From positions 31,123,383-31,187,382 of the forward strand of contig CM055874.1 of the NCBI GenBank assembly GCA_029582165.1: DNA of 64,000 bases, written 5' to 3'. The stretch's first letter is position 1; the number at the start of each line of letters is the position of its first letter. The notes under the pieces are model-generated. The model was not told the origin of the DNA. It did no database searches and saw only the letters and a program-made list of their open reading frames with translations. The stretch is from Portulaca oleracea (lineage: Eukaryota; Streptophyta; Magnoliopsida; Caryophyllales; Portulacaceae). The position numbers and the translations under genes are program-made. Below are positions 35,680-47,900 of the stretch, in pieces.

Positions 35680-36085
35680 TTCTCAAAACTAATCCTGTAA
35701 CTAACTCTGTATTAATTAAAATTTGAATTTTAAATATTAGATCTCATATACCCCTAATACTATGATTTTTAGCAGTTCTCAGTTATTCAATTACCTAAAT
35801 TTTAGGAAATAACTTCCCAGAATATAATATAATATCTTGTCAAAACTAATTCTGCAACTAATCTTAACTAACAATTATAATATAATATCCTGCCAAAATA
35901 TAATATAATATGATATAATATCCTTCGAAAATTAATCCTTTAACTAATCCTAATTAACAGTTATAATATAATATCCTCCCAAAACTAATCCTTAACTAAC
36001 TTTGTACTAATTAAAATTTGAATTTTAAATATTAGATCCCCCTATACCCCTAATATTATGATTTTTAGTAGTTTCAAATCAGTTA
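35680..36085. repeat. Direct duplication, second copy carries the MITE nest
   Basis: The segment at 35680-35810 (AAACTAATCCTGTAACTAAC through ATTAGATCT...CCCCTAATA to ACCTAAATTTTAGGAAATA) recurs at 35972-36085, and its last 28 bp resume at 52016-52044. The second copy is therefore split by the transposon nest at 36086-52015, and the first copy shows the unoccupied site. Confidence 0.85.
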
Positions 36086-36138
36086 CTGTCTCCGTCCCAT
36101 TATATTTTTCCATTTACCTAACTTGAGAAGACGAATGC

Positions 36139-37579
36139 TGATAAGTGTATTTTATATACATGTGATCTTGGATTATTTGAAGTTAATTTGAGTGATTTTG
36201 GATATGAAAGTATTATTTTTATACTTGAATTCTCTATATTATGTTTGGTTGGAGTTTGGTATGATTTTGTAGGAAATTGGGCTAGTATTGATCAAATTCA
36301 AGCTCAAAATCAAGTGTATGGAATCCAAGAGGATCACAATTGAAGAATAAATCCACCCCAAGGCCCAAACCCAGGCCCAACATATCAAAGGGTTGTGTCA
36401 AGCATCAACACGGGTGCCATTTTGGGTAGAACGGACCATTTTAGGGTCCAGAGAAGGCAGAATTTGGCTCTAATGAGCAACATGGTCCGTGTCCCTGCAA
36501 CACGATCCGTGTTGAATCCTACATGGTCCATGTTGGCCTGTAACGATCCGTGTTGGCTATGTTAAATGCGGAAATGGCGTTTCAACTTCATTTTAATGTT
36601 ATATAATTGTTATCCGGCTGTTTCCATGGATCATTCACTCTCATTCATCATCATATTCATCTCTACATCCGTCCATCCTTTCTTCCAGAATTCCATCCAA
36701 GTTCATCCATAGTGGAGGTTGAGAGTTTGTTGGGCTTGAAGATCGATTCTCAAGAAATCCATTGAAGTAGAGGAGCAAAAGTCCCCACCGATCAACCATT
36801 CAAGCGAGGATTGATTTCCATCTCGGTTTACTTCTCTTTCTCTTAGATTTCATGCTTTCTAGAGTAGATTTTGATATGCTTTGTGTTTTGAACATGAGTA
36901 GTGAGTAGTTTCTTTTAGTTTGGGGGATAAACCTTATTAGTTTCTCTTATGGATTGAGTTTTGTTGGATTGAACAAGTTGTTATGTAGTTTGAATGCATT
37001 TTATTGAACCTTTGATTACGTATGTCATTGTTTTGATTGGCCATCAAGAATATGGATTTAGATTGTTGAATGAAGTACCGAACGGAGAAATTCGATAATC
37101 CGAACCCTTAGGATTAAACTGGTTATGAAGTGAACTAGAGATAGAAGACTTTGTAATTAGGGGTCATTGGATAATTTGATCTTTAACTTAGATAAAATTG
37201 ACAAAATAAAGAGACCAAGAGATCAATTTTACTAAGCAATCTGTTTCATTGCCAAAAGCTCGCTACGGAAGAATTTATGCGATTATCGACCCTAAAATGT
37301 ACCAAATTAGTGACATACATGTTCAATCCGCTTGTTTGATTCATAGAGTGACTTAGGTTTTATCCCCTGAACGCATTTTTCATTAATCTAAGTAAATTTT
37401 GTGAATATTTGTTGGTTTTGCCCTTTTCGTGATTAGAAATAGAATTAATTTTTCTAAATCAAAAACCCGACCGATTTAGCAATCACCTAGGAGGCTAGTT
37501 TGGTGTGTAGTTAGCAAAGTCCTTGTGGGATCGACCTTGATACTTGCTACACGAGCACCCGTGCACTTGCGGCGTATCA
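36139..37579 (+). repeat. 5' LTR of element G
   Basis: 1441 bp, TGATAAGTGTATTTTATATA to GGCGTATCA. U3 holds palindrome cluster P3a (36480-36556); a TATATAAT box lies at 36600-36607. The first 200 bp differ from the 3' LTR at roughly 15 sites by eye; later parts are closer. Confidence 0.95.
36427..36607 (+). promoter_or_regulatory. Palindrome cluster P3a and LTR TATA box
   Basis: Repeats of the AACACG-x3-CGTGTT type: AACACGATCCGTGTT (36499-36513), decayed copies ACATGGTCCGTG and ACATGGTCCATGTT, and AACGATCCGTGTT near 36542. The TATA box is at 36600-36607, about 45 bp downstream. The 3' LTR keeps CG where this copy has TG or CA at several positions. Confidence 0.6.
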
Positions 37580-37585
37580 AGTTTT

Positions 37586-37603
37586 TGGCGCCGTTGCCGG
37601 GGA
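37586..37603 (+). other. Primer-binding site, tRNA-Asp type
   Basis: TGGCGCCGTTGCCGGGGA, six bases after the LTR end, exactly complementary to the 3' end of plant tRNA-Asp. This is the primer site known for Athila elements. Confidence 0.95.
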
Positions 37604-37728
37604 CTTTGTCCCTAGCTGCCACCGAACGAATATCCTTAGATTGACTAGATCATTTTCTTTTTCATTTTCTTGTTTGATCTTCCTTGGTTGTTCTTGTTTT
37701 TGTCTCTTGCAAGGTTTTCAATCAGTGT

Positions 37729-40317
37729 ATGCAAGAGGCATCGCTATTCGAGTTCGACCCAGAGATAGAAAGAACCTTCTGCTCAAGGCGGAAGCGACAA
37801 CGAATAGAAGAAGCAAAAAGGAGGCAAGAAGAAGCCGAGGAGGAACCGAAGATGGCCCAGCCAAGACGTTCTTTTGGGCAATGCGTGACTCCCCAAGTCG
37901 CAAATCAGCTCACCGCCATCAACACACCGGGAGTGGACGCGCACGACTTCGAGTTGAAGAGCTCCCTCATCAACTTGGTGAAGGCCTCACCTTTCCATGG
38001 CCTTCCCAATGAAGACCCCAACCGGCATCTCCGCATCTTTCGGCAAGCATGTGAGATGTTCAAGCGAATGGAGCAACGGAGGATGCCATCAAGCTCCGGC
38101 TCTTCCCTTTCTCACTAGAGGGGAAGGCATGGGAATGGTTGGATTCCCTACCGGCGACCACCACCATCACCACCTTTGATCAACTTGCTAGTGCATTCGT
38201 GGCGAAATACTTTCCGCCTAGCAAGTTGACAAGCCTAAGGAACCAAATTTCCACATTCGCGCAAGAGCCGGGAGAGAGCTTCTACGATGAATGGGAGAGG
38301 TTCAAGGACCTCTTGAGGCGATGCCCCCAACATGGATTCGAACCTTGGGTGCCGATCCAAGCGTTCTACAACGGAGTGGATGAAAATTTATGGGCCAACA
38401 TATTGGCAGCGGTTGGAGGCGACATCATGAGCAAGACCATGGAAGAGCTTCATGAACTCATCGAGCAAATGTCCGCTAATAGATACCAATGGTCTAAGCC
38501 CCATTCTGCACGAACGGGAGGTAAGTATGAGGTAGATGCTATCACTCTTTTATCCGCTAAATTAGATGCTATTACTGAAAAGATGGATAGAATGAATGTG
38601 AATGCTACCCCTTCCCCTCAACCTCAATGTGCATCATGTCATTCTTTTGAGCATGCAACGTTGCATTGTCCTAGTGGTATGGAAAATGGAGACCCGACCC
38701 AACAAGCCAATTATGTTGGTAATCCTATCCAAAGGTCTTCCTTTGATTTGTCCTCAAATGTATACCACCCCAATTTGAGATTTCACCCAAACTTCTCTTA
38801 TCAGAACAATAACCACCAAGGACAAGCCCAAGGACAAAAGGCCCAAGCCCCCGGTTTCCAAAGGCCTACCCAAGGCCAATCCCAATCCCAAGACCAAAAG
38901 AACATAGAGGCCATGTTAGGTGTTTTCCTTCAATCCCATCAAAGACAGTTTGAGCACCAACAAAGGCAAGATGATGTGATCAAGGCTTTGGCCATGAGAG
39001 TTGACCTTTTGACTTCCCAAAACCAAATGCTTGAGACTAGATTGGCCAACCAAGCTAGTTCCTCTTCTCCTCCTTCGGAATCACTTCCCGGACAACCTGT
39101 CCCTAATCCCAAAGCCTAATGTAATGCAATCATTTTAAGGAGTGGGACACAATATGAGGGACCTAGCATGCCAAATGCTAAGCGTGGGGGGGTTGAGATT
39201 GAGAGTGAGAAGCCTAGTGAGAAGGTTGATAGGATTGTGAGAGAGAAAGACCTTGAGATTGAATCTTCAAAGGAGAACACCGAAGCCCGACCTTCATCTC
39301 CCCCTAGAGTTTACAAGCCACCGCTTCCCTTTCCCCAAAATTATGCTAAGGCTAAATTAGATACAAAATTCGGCAAGTTCTTTAATATGTTAAAGCAATT
39401 GAATGTGAATGTGTCGTTTTTAGATGCTTTATCTCAAATGCCTTTGTATGCGAAGTTTTTGAAAGAAATCCTCTCTAAAAAGAGGAAAATTAATGAAATT
39501 GAGGAAGTTGCTTTGACTAAAGAGTGTAGTTTCGTGGTTCTTAACAAGCTTACTCCTAAGCATAAGGACCCGGAAGCTTTAATATTCCATGTGGCCTAGG
39601 TAGCTTAACCATTGACCGAAGTTTGTGTGATGTGGGTTCTAGTGTAAGCTTAATGCCCAATTCCTTGTATGAACGGTTGAACCTAGGAGAGTTGAGATCG
39701 ACTACCATGTCATTACAAATGACGGATCGTTCCATCAAATACCCTAAGGGTATTTTGGAGGACTTTCCCCTTAAGGTGGGTGATTGTTATGTGCCAATTG
39801 ATTTTGTTATTCTTGATCTGCCCAAGGATTCTCGTACCCAAATCATCTTGGGGAGACCTTTCCTAGCTACCGTAGGGTGTATCATAGCTGTACAATGTGG
39901 GAAGATGAAGTTTAGGATAGGGGAACATGAACTTGAGTTTGATTTATTCCATGATGTTTTGCCACGTGAAGTTTCCCCTTGCTTTGGTGTTGATGTGTTA
40001 TGTGAGAAAGATGAGCATGTTGATGGTTCGGTTTGTGAAAGAATGATGATTGTGTGCGTGATGTTGAAAGTGAAAACCTTGAGAAATCTCATGATAATTT
40101 TGTTGAAAATCCTTGTGGTTTACTTGTTGATAAAGGCCATGAACTTGGCGATGCAAGAGTGGGAATAAAAGAAATTCTACCCCCACCTAACATCATAAAG
40201 AACGTGCCTTATACTTTTAACAAGGATACTTTTGATAAGTTTTCAGGATTAATGATGGTGATCCCTCCATTTCTAAAGGAGGTAACGAGTTTGACCCAAG
40301 TTGTAGGGTCAATTTGA
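37729..40317 (+). pseudogene. gag-protease of element G, broken
   Basis: Starts at ATG 37729 (MQEASLFEFDPEIE). Domains: N-terminal helical region; capsid core (38100-38450; RLFPFSLEGKAWEWLDSLP, FAQEPGESFYDEWERF, HGFEPWVPIQAFYNGV); possible knuckle CASCHSFEHATLHC (38626-38667); Gln-rich region; coiled coil; linker NAIILRSGTQYEGP (39124-39165); PPLPFPQNYAKAKLDTKF; and the aspartic protease with triad in LCDVGSSVSLMP (39620-39655), QIILGRPFLATVG and a C-terminal extension to 40317. Lesions: frameshift near 38080, in-frame TAA at 39117, frameshift near 39575, frameshift near 40040. The frame ends without entering reverse transcriptase. Confidence 0.88.
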
Positions 40318-40405
40318 AGAATTTGAGAGGTACTATGCAAGGTGAAGCTCCAAAAACCCTTGGCGATGGAGTTTTGGACTATTCACCGGGTTGAGAGGTA
40401 CCTTG

Positions 40406-40450
40406 TCTAGCTTAGGACAATAAACAAGTGCTTCTTGGGAGGCAACCCAA
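40406..40450 (+). other. Post-integrase motif directly after protease
   Basis: A TCTAGCTTAGGACAATAAAC core, then AAGTGCTTCTTGGGAGGCAA and CCCAA. In Athila elements this kind of block normally follows the integrase stop. Here it stands 89 bp after the end of the protease frame, marking the lower edge of a pol deletion. Element F has the equivalent block at 3262-3217. Confidence 0.6.
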
Positions 40451-42047
40451 GCTTTTATATTTTTATTTTCATTTTTAGGATTTTTCTAGGGTTTTTCCTT
40501 AATTTTCTTCTATTTATTTTGATTTTTCTAAATTTTTCTTGATTTTTCTAGAATTCTTAGGATTTTTCTTTAGTTTATTTTGATTTTCTAGGATTTTTAG
40601 AAAATTTCTCCTTTTTATTTTCTTTTTCTAGGATTTTAATTTTATTTTCTTTAATTTTTGAGGTGTTAGTTTTTAGGTTAGTGAAAAAAAAAGAAAGAAA
40701 AAAGATTGAGTGAAAGGATAAAAAGAGTAAGAGAGAAGAGAAAAGGAGCGGAAAAATAAGAGAGAGTGAAGTAAGCTGATGCGGGGATTCGAACAGCGAA
40801 CAAATGGGGCGTGCCAAGGACAACACGGATCGTGCTGACCCTAGCACGACCCGTGTTGTCTTCCAGAAGGTAAGAATCGCGGACATAGGTTCAACACGGA
40901 CCGTGTTAAACCAACACGATCCGTGTTGAACCCCGTTTTCCAGTTACATGGGTGTCGAACTCGTTTCAATGTCATTCCTCCTTATTTTTTTTAAAACGCC
41001 CGATTTCTTTCTCCCCTCACCCTTGTTAAACCCTAACTCCCTCCACTCCCCCTCACTAACTCATATCATTCCTCCTCTCTTCTTCCTCCATAGTTCTCCA
41101 TAGCCACTTCTTCTTCTTTCACTCTTTTACTCCATACTCCCTCAATTCTTCACCAATTTTCTCCATTTTTCTTCCATTCTTCCTACTTTCCCCTCCTCTT
41201 TCAGATCTTCACAATTTCAACCTCATTCCTTCCACTCCATTTTTCACCCCATTCCACCTCCATAACCAAAAACCTTCATTTTCACCCACATTCAAGTATA
41301 AAAAAGTTTGCTTTTTCTGATATCCTTGTTATTATTAGTTTATTTTTGTTTTATTTTTGTTTTTGGTTTTAATTTTCATTATCTTGTTGTATAATATGTA
41401 AATCTCCATTGTTGTCCCCCATTGTTGTTTTCAAGCTTCTAGTTTGTTTTTATTGTTTTTCTGTTTTAATTAGTTCATTTTATTTGTTTTACTAATTCAT
41501 TAGTTGTACTTTAGTTCTTTGCTAGTTTAATTTTCTAATGTTAGCTAACTTTAGTGTATATTAGGGTTTTAAATTAGTTTGACTTAGTTGACTTAGTTTT
41601 ATTTTCTGTGGTTAGTGTGTGTAGGATTTACATGTTTAATTTATTTTGGTGATTTAGTGTTGTATAATGTTGTATATGTATAAGTGTGGGTTAGTTAGCA
41701 TGTATAACTTGTTGTGTATATGTATATGTTAAGTAGCTAGTAGTATAGCTTAGTTTTGGTTAGTTTCGTTAGAATCTTTAACCTATTAGAACTTGAGTTA
41801 GACTTAGTCTAGTTTAGGTTAGTCTAGAAAGAGTCATTGACTTGTTAAAACTAATGTTTAGATTTAGTTTAATGGGAAGTAGTTTGGAGTTTAAAAGTCC
41901 TTGGTAGTTTAGATTTTAGCTTGATTAGAGTCTTATATATGGTTAAGTTTTAGTTAGTTAGTTTTATGGGTTTAAGGTTTAATTAGTTTTTCTTTGTAAC
42001 CCTTTGTAAGTTTCTAACTTCTTAGTTTGTATATCTTGTGTAAAAAG
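40451..42047 (+). other. Untranslated internal region of element G
   Basis: T-rich low-complexity sequence, a palindrome cluster at 40820-40930, a C/T-rich leader (40995-41290) and a TTAGTT-rich stretch up to the ORF-1 start. No ORF of note. Confidence 0.6.
40820..40930 (+). promoter_or_regulatory. Internal palindrome cluster P3c
   Basis: ACAACACGGATCGTGCTG, AGCACGACCCGTGTTGT, TCAACACGGACCGTGTTA and CCAACACGATCCGTGTTG within about 110 bp. These are the same palindrome family as in the element's own LTR. It lies 1.1 kb upstream of the ATHILA ORF-1 start, followed by CGTTTCAATGTCATT, which resembles LTR sequence just before the TATA box. Possibly an internal promoter. Confidence 0.4.
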
Positions 42048-43325
42048 ATGGTTAGGACAACTCATGGTGAGGAGCAAGCGTCAAAGAAGCGCAAAGGTGA
42101 TAATGGCGACAAAGGCAAAGGCAAAGCGGGATTGTCCTCAAGGCAAACGCGAGGTAACAATCCTTTCAATTTAGAAGGTGTTCAATTTGAACGTTACCTG
42201 ACTTTATCTAAACGTAATATTATCCCTACTCGTTATATGCATGAGCCATTTTTGCAAACTACTGGAATGTTGGATGATGTTGAATGGCCTTTGAATAGAA
42301 AAGGGATGTTAGACTTTGCGAGGATGAGAGAGCCGGCCTATAGGAACCTTACCCTCGAGGTGTTTAGCACCTTTGATGTGAACCTTAGAACACAGGAGGG
42401 TAGAATTACCTTTAGGATAGAAGAAGAGGAGCTTAATTTGACGCTAGCCCAATTTGCCCAAATCGTTTGCCTGTAGTCCCCGATGTCGACAAAAGAGATG
42501 TGCCCCCTCTAGCTGAATGGAACACCAATGAATTTTGGCAGTTCACCACGACTAGGAATGACTACCATCTTAGTAGATCAAAATGCACGCACATACGGAA
42601 CCTCGTGTTCCGTTACACGCAACGCGTCCTAGCTTGTGGGTTATTTGATAGGGGAGATAGCATGAATGTAGCGACCCAAGCTGAATTCTATACGGTATGG
42701 GGTATGTATTATGCACGACCCGAGGTGAACCCCGCCGCTCTTTTTTCCATACATTTAGCCCGAATCACATCTCACACCAAGGGTGATATAGTTATTGGTG
42801 GTTTGCTCATGGTTTTGGCTAGGCACTTTGGTTGGAATCTGGCTCGTCACGAGCGGGATAGGTAGAGGGCCCCATGACCTTAGATGGTAGGGCTATTAGT
42901 GCCATGAAAATGTGTAAGTTAAGAGGGAAGAATTTTGGTGGGTCTATCCTAACAATGAGTTGATGAGGCTTCTTCATCCAAAACTTACCATACAAGAGCT
43001 TCCAAACATTCTTTTCCTTCCTAACGCACCCTTTCCTCAATCTATTCCTCATCCCGACCCTATTCCTCCGCCTCCTCATCACGAGGGTGGTGAGGACGAT
43101 GAAGAAGGTCCCGTCGCCGCTTTTGATTTCCAGGATAGTTTTAATTCTTTGCGTGCGGACCATGCCTCCCTTAGAACTTATTGGGAAAATGAGTTTGGAT
43201 ATTTTCGAACCACTTCGGACCAAATTTTGCAAAACCAAACTCGTCTTTTTGAGAGGTTGGACCTTCTTGACCAAGCCAATCCCGCTCAAGCTGCCGAACA
43301 AGCACGCATGCTCGAGATGATGTAA
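42048..43325 (+). pseudogene. ATHILA ORF-1-like protein of element G, broken
   Basis: Starts MVRTTHGEEQASKKRKG, a basic Lys-rich N-terminus. Then comes the domain typical of the ATHILA ORF-1 family (function unknown; usually in the 3' part of Athila elements): EFSTF-like ...NLTLEVFSTFDVNL, ITFRIEEEELNLTLAQF, WQFTTTRNDYHLSRSKC, IRNLVFRYTQRVLACGL, DSMNVATQAEFYTVW and GDIVIGGLLMVLARHFGW. After a frameshift region there is a Pro/Glu-rich section and a coiled C-terminus (LRTYWENEFGYFRTTSDQIL). Frameshift near 42470, stop at 42863-42865, at least one more shift near 42950. Confidence 0.85.
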
Positions 43326-44707
43326 GCGATGTGTGATTGGCAGCTAAATTACCCTCACCAATATCCTTACCCTCCTCCTCCACCACCTTAGTGATTGTCC
43401 TGTTTTTCCCCTTCGTGCTAGTATCTTATTGTTTTATGCATTGAGGACAATGCTTTGTCCAAGCATGGGGGAGGGGGGAGTAATTTGAAAATTTTGAGTT
43501 TTCATCTTTGTGTATATAATTTTATTTTTGTTTTTCTTTAATTTTTCTTTATTTGTTTTCTTTTAGTTTGTTAGTTTTAGTTAGTTTAGTTTAGTTATAG
43601 TTTTGATTTTTCTAGTTTTTAGCTATCATTTGTAAATATTTTGCATCCACTTAGTTTTGCATTAGTTAGTATCATTTTAGGTTTTCTTTCTTTCTTTTTC
43701 TTAGTTTTTAGTTTCTTCTTTTCTAGTTTTTCATTTGACTTTTGTTTGTAGTTTTTGAAAAAACCAAAAAAATTAGAAAATTGAAAAAGAAAATTTAAAA
43801 AAATTGAAAAAGAAGAAAAAAATTAGGTTAGGTTTAGTGAATAAAATTCTCCGGTGATGAATTAAAGCTAGATAAGTTTTCTTTTGATTTGATTTAGTCT
43901 TGTATAACTCTTTTGTGAATTAAAGTTTTGAAAAGAGTTGTGAAAACTTAGAAAGTTTAGAATTATACTTTGATAGTGATGATTGATTACCTATTCTATG
44001 ATTTTTTGGAATGAGTTTTGCACATATACATCTATTTGAGCTAGGTTTATTTGAGAGCTTTTAACCTGTGAGACCACAAAGCCTTAAATGAGTAATCATT
44101 TTTATTAGTCTCATATTTTCATGTGTGACTCATCCTTAGTTTCATTATCTAGAACTTGTTTTGCATATCTTTAAAATTAAATTTTTGCTTGTGCATTGGT
44201 AATATGATAGAGGCATTCATTTGTATATATTTATAAGCTACATAGCCAAATAGTCACCCTTTACATGTGAATTTCCGCCTTTAACCCTCTTTTTAGCTTG
44301 TATCACTCTTCCTTTTGATTACCTATATTGATAGCCATGGCCGAATATTTAATTTCCTAGCCTTAAGCCATTGCTTGGAGTGTTAGAGTGTGAAAAGTTG
44401 GGTTGATTATTGTGTCTTTGTGGTTTGGTTTAGTTGGGGATATTGTGAAAGTGGAATATCATGAGATTTTTCCCCATTGTAGCTTGATATGGGTTGAGTT
44501 AGAAATTTGCCTTATTAGTGTATATCTTTAAGTTTGAGTTATAAAAAAAAGAAAAAAAAAGAAGAAAAGAAAAAAAAATAAAAAAAAATTAGAAAAATGA
44601 AAAAAATGAAGAGAAAAAAGTGGTTAGTATTTAAAAAGTTTATTTTCTTTGAGTTGAGTTGAGGCAATTTGGTGATGTTTATGCTCCAAGTCTTGGCTTT
44701 TAGCTCC
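43326..44707 (+). other. 3' region of element G with internal purine tract
   Basis: GGGGAGGGGGGAG (43467-43480) follows GCATG, a polypurine block found after the ORFs of such elements. The rest is T-rich, then A-rich low complexity. No gene. The nested copia begins at 44708. Confidence 0.6.
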
Positions 44708-44925
44708 TGTAAAGCAGAGAGTTTGAAGAACTTCTTCTTTATTATTAATCAAGGTGAGAAACAAAGAGGGGAGCCTAGGACTATTTATACACAAAGGAAA
44801 GGAAAGAGAAACTGTTACAACAATAAAGAAAACCAAGAAGTACGCTGGAAGAGAGACTTTTATCAAGAAACCAATCCCCATATGAGAACTATGCTTTAGA
44901 TGAGAACTAGGAAGCATACTCCACA
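44708..44925 (-). repeat. 3' LTR of nested copia
   Basis: 218 bp, TGTAAAGCAGAGAG to ACTCCACA; contains a minus-strand-compatible AT-rich box CTATTTATAC. Next to it at 44926-44935 is the polypurine tract (GAGGGGGGGA on the minus strand). Confidence 0.95.
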
Positions 44926-44935
44926 TCCCCCCCTC
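44926..44935 (-). other. Polypurine tract of nested copia
   Basis: GAGGGGGGGA on the minus strand, immediately upstream of the 3' LTR. Confidence 0.85.
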
Positions 44936-47900
44936 AAGGCGGATTGGGAGGTTTGTCGATCAAGCCTAGCCTTGAAATAAAGAGGTTGTGCTGCATTTCA
45001 CCTAGAGGCTTGGTCATGACATCAGCTAGTTGTTCATTAGTAGATATATGAGCCGTCTTGATCAATCCGTCTTGAATTTTGTCACGAATGTAATGACAAT
45101 CGATACGAATATGTTTCGTTCGTTCGTGAAAAACGGGATTGGCGGCTATATGTTGGGAGACTTTGTTGTCACAAAACAAGGTAATAGGACCATGTAAGGG
45201 TATATGAAAGTCTTCAAGAAGTTGTGTGATCCATTCGATTTCGAATCTGATGGGACATAGCTCGTATTCGTCACGATGATTTAGAAACAGTTTTTTGTTT
45301 CTTAGTCTTCCATGAGATTAATGAACTCCCAAGAAATATGCAGTAACCAGTTAAAGATCTAGCGGAAAATTGACAACTTCCCCAATCTGCGCCGGAGTAA
45401 GCTGTAATTTTCAAGGTGCTGTTGCTGGAATAAAAGATCCCTTTGTTGATGGATCCTTTAAGATACCGTAGGACATGCTGAGCGGCAGCATAATGTGAAT
45501 CAGTAGGTTTGTTCAGAAATTGACTGAGGTGTTGTACAGCGTAACTGATATCCGGTCTTGTTAAAGTTAAATATAAGAGACGACCAATTAATCTCCTATA
45601 GGAAGTAGCATCAGGGAGAGGTGTGCCAGAATCTAAAGATAACTTCAAGCCACGAGGAAGGGGAAATTTGGTTGGTTTGGATGCTGTTAAACCTGCATCA
45701 ATGAGTAAATCAGTAATAAATTTCCTTTGATTTAAAAACGTGCCTTGATCAGATCTAGCAATTTTTATGCCAAGAAAAAAACGAGCAAAACCTAAATCCT
45801 TTATAGTAAAAGCAGAATGAAGGTTCTGTTTAAGCATAGAAATTCTGTTATGATCATCTCCTGTGATGTGGAGGTCATCAACATAAACAGGAACATATAT
45901 AGACCCAATAGGAGAAACTTTAGAAAAAAGAGAATAGTCAGAATGAGATTGAATAAACCCTTGTTGCTTGAGAAACTTAGCAAGCTCCAGATTCCATTGC
46001 CGGGAAGCTTGTTTTAATCCATACAAGGAGCGAATTAGCTTGCAAACTTGCCCTGGCTTAGCTTTATGATAACCTTTGGGAGGAAGCATATATACTTCCT
46101 CATCAATATATCCATGTAAAAAAGCATTGTTAATATCTAATTGATGTAAGTCCCAAGACTTAATAGTAGCAAGAGCAATAAAAAACCGAACAGTTCCTAA
46201 TTTAGCAACAGGAGAAAAAGTATGCTTATAGTCTTTATCTTTGATTTGTAAGAAACCACGAATGACTAATTGAGCTTTGTATCTTTCTACCGTTCCATCG
46301 GGTTTAAATTTAATCTTGTATACCCATTTGGAACTCAACGCATGCTTTCCTTCAGGAAGGTCAGTTAATTCCCATGTCCCATTTGATTCCAAAGCTTGCA
46401 ATTCTTTGTCCATTGCATCTACCCATTCAGGATACTTTTGAGCTTGAGAGAAGGAAGAAGGCTCAAAAGTATGTAAAACTGCAGAGAAAGAAGTGATAAA
46501 GGAATCAGACAAGTGCTCAAAATCAGTTTTATCAAATAAAGGATGTTTAATAAAGGAGGTGAAGCTTTTGGAATGGGACTGTATAGAATCAATGTCCTGA
46601 TCCTTCTTTTTGAGCGGTTGATTGTAGTCTTGAAGCCATACAGGTGCTTGTCTGATTCTTGTAGACCTTCTGACAGGAGCAGATGACTCAGAAAAGACAT
46701 CAGAAATTTGGTTCTGATTGTCATGATCAGTTGAACTGTCAGCAACAGTTGGAGAGGTAGAAGGACCAGTGGCTTCTAAGACTTGATGATCATGACTTAC
46801 AGGGGAATGTTGGTTACCACTACCAAGATTATTTGCATCTAAATCAATCAAATGTTGGTTACCACTACCAAGATTATTGTTAGAAGTATGACAACAAGAT
46901 TTTAAAAACTCATTTACCCAGAAAGAGTCAGCAACAGTGTTGTCTTCATCAGACAGATTCTTTTCTTTGAAAGGAAATTTGTCTTCTTTAAAAACCACGT
47001 CTCTACTATGAAAAATTTTATGAGTATCAAGATTATATAACTTGTATCCTTTTAGGCCAAACGTATATCCAAGAAGAATACATTTGATAGCTCTGGAATC
47101 AAACTTATCTTTATGAGAGAAATTAACAGCATAGCAAAGACAACCAATAGTTCTAAAGTAGGATAAATCATGAATTTTATTAAAAAACATTTCATGAGGA
47201 CTCTTCCATCCTAAATTGGCCATTGGTAACTTATTAATGATGTAGGTAGCAGCTAAAATACATTCACCCCAAAATTTTTTTGGTAATCCGGCATGAAAAC
47301 GTAAGGCCCTTGCGGTATCCAAAAGGTGTCTATGTTTCTTTTCAACAATTCCGTTTTGTTGTGGAGTATAAACCATGGATCGTTGATGTATGATACCTTT
47401 ATCAGCAAACAATTTAGTACACGCTTGATTCAAAAATTCTGTTCCATTATCACTTCGAATCATGCAGATCTTTTCATCATATTGAGTAGAAATCATGTTC
47501 AAGAATTGAACTAAAACAGAATACACAGAGGATTTTGAAGCAATTAAGTGCGTCCATGTTATCCTACTGTAATCATCCACAATTGTGAGGAAATGAGTAG
47601 AACCATCAATGTTTGCTACTTTATAAGGACCCCAAAGGTCAACATGTATCAATTGAAATCGTTTGGAGGTGTGAGAAATACTTCTTCCAAAGGGTAACCT
47701 ATGAGCTTTAGCAAATATACAAGTCTCACAAAAGAAATCTTTAGACGACAAACCCTTACAATAAGGGATATGAGCTATTTTCGAGACAGAGGAGTGGCTT
47801 AACCGAGCGTGAATGGTCTGAAGCTGAGAATCTTTATTAATTTTTGAATGAAAATCTGGTTGTTGTTGTTGCGAATCAACCTTCTGCACAATGACATTTG

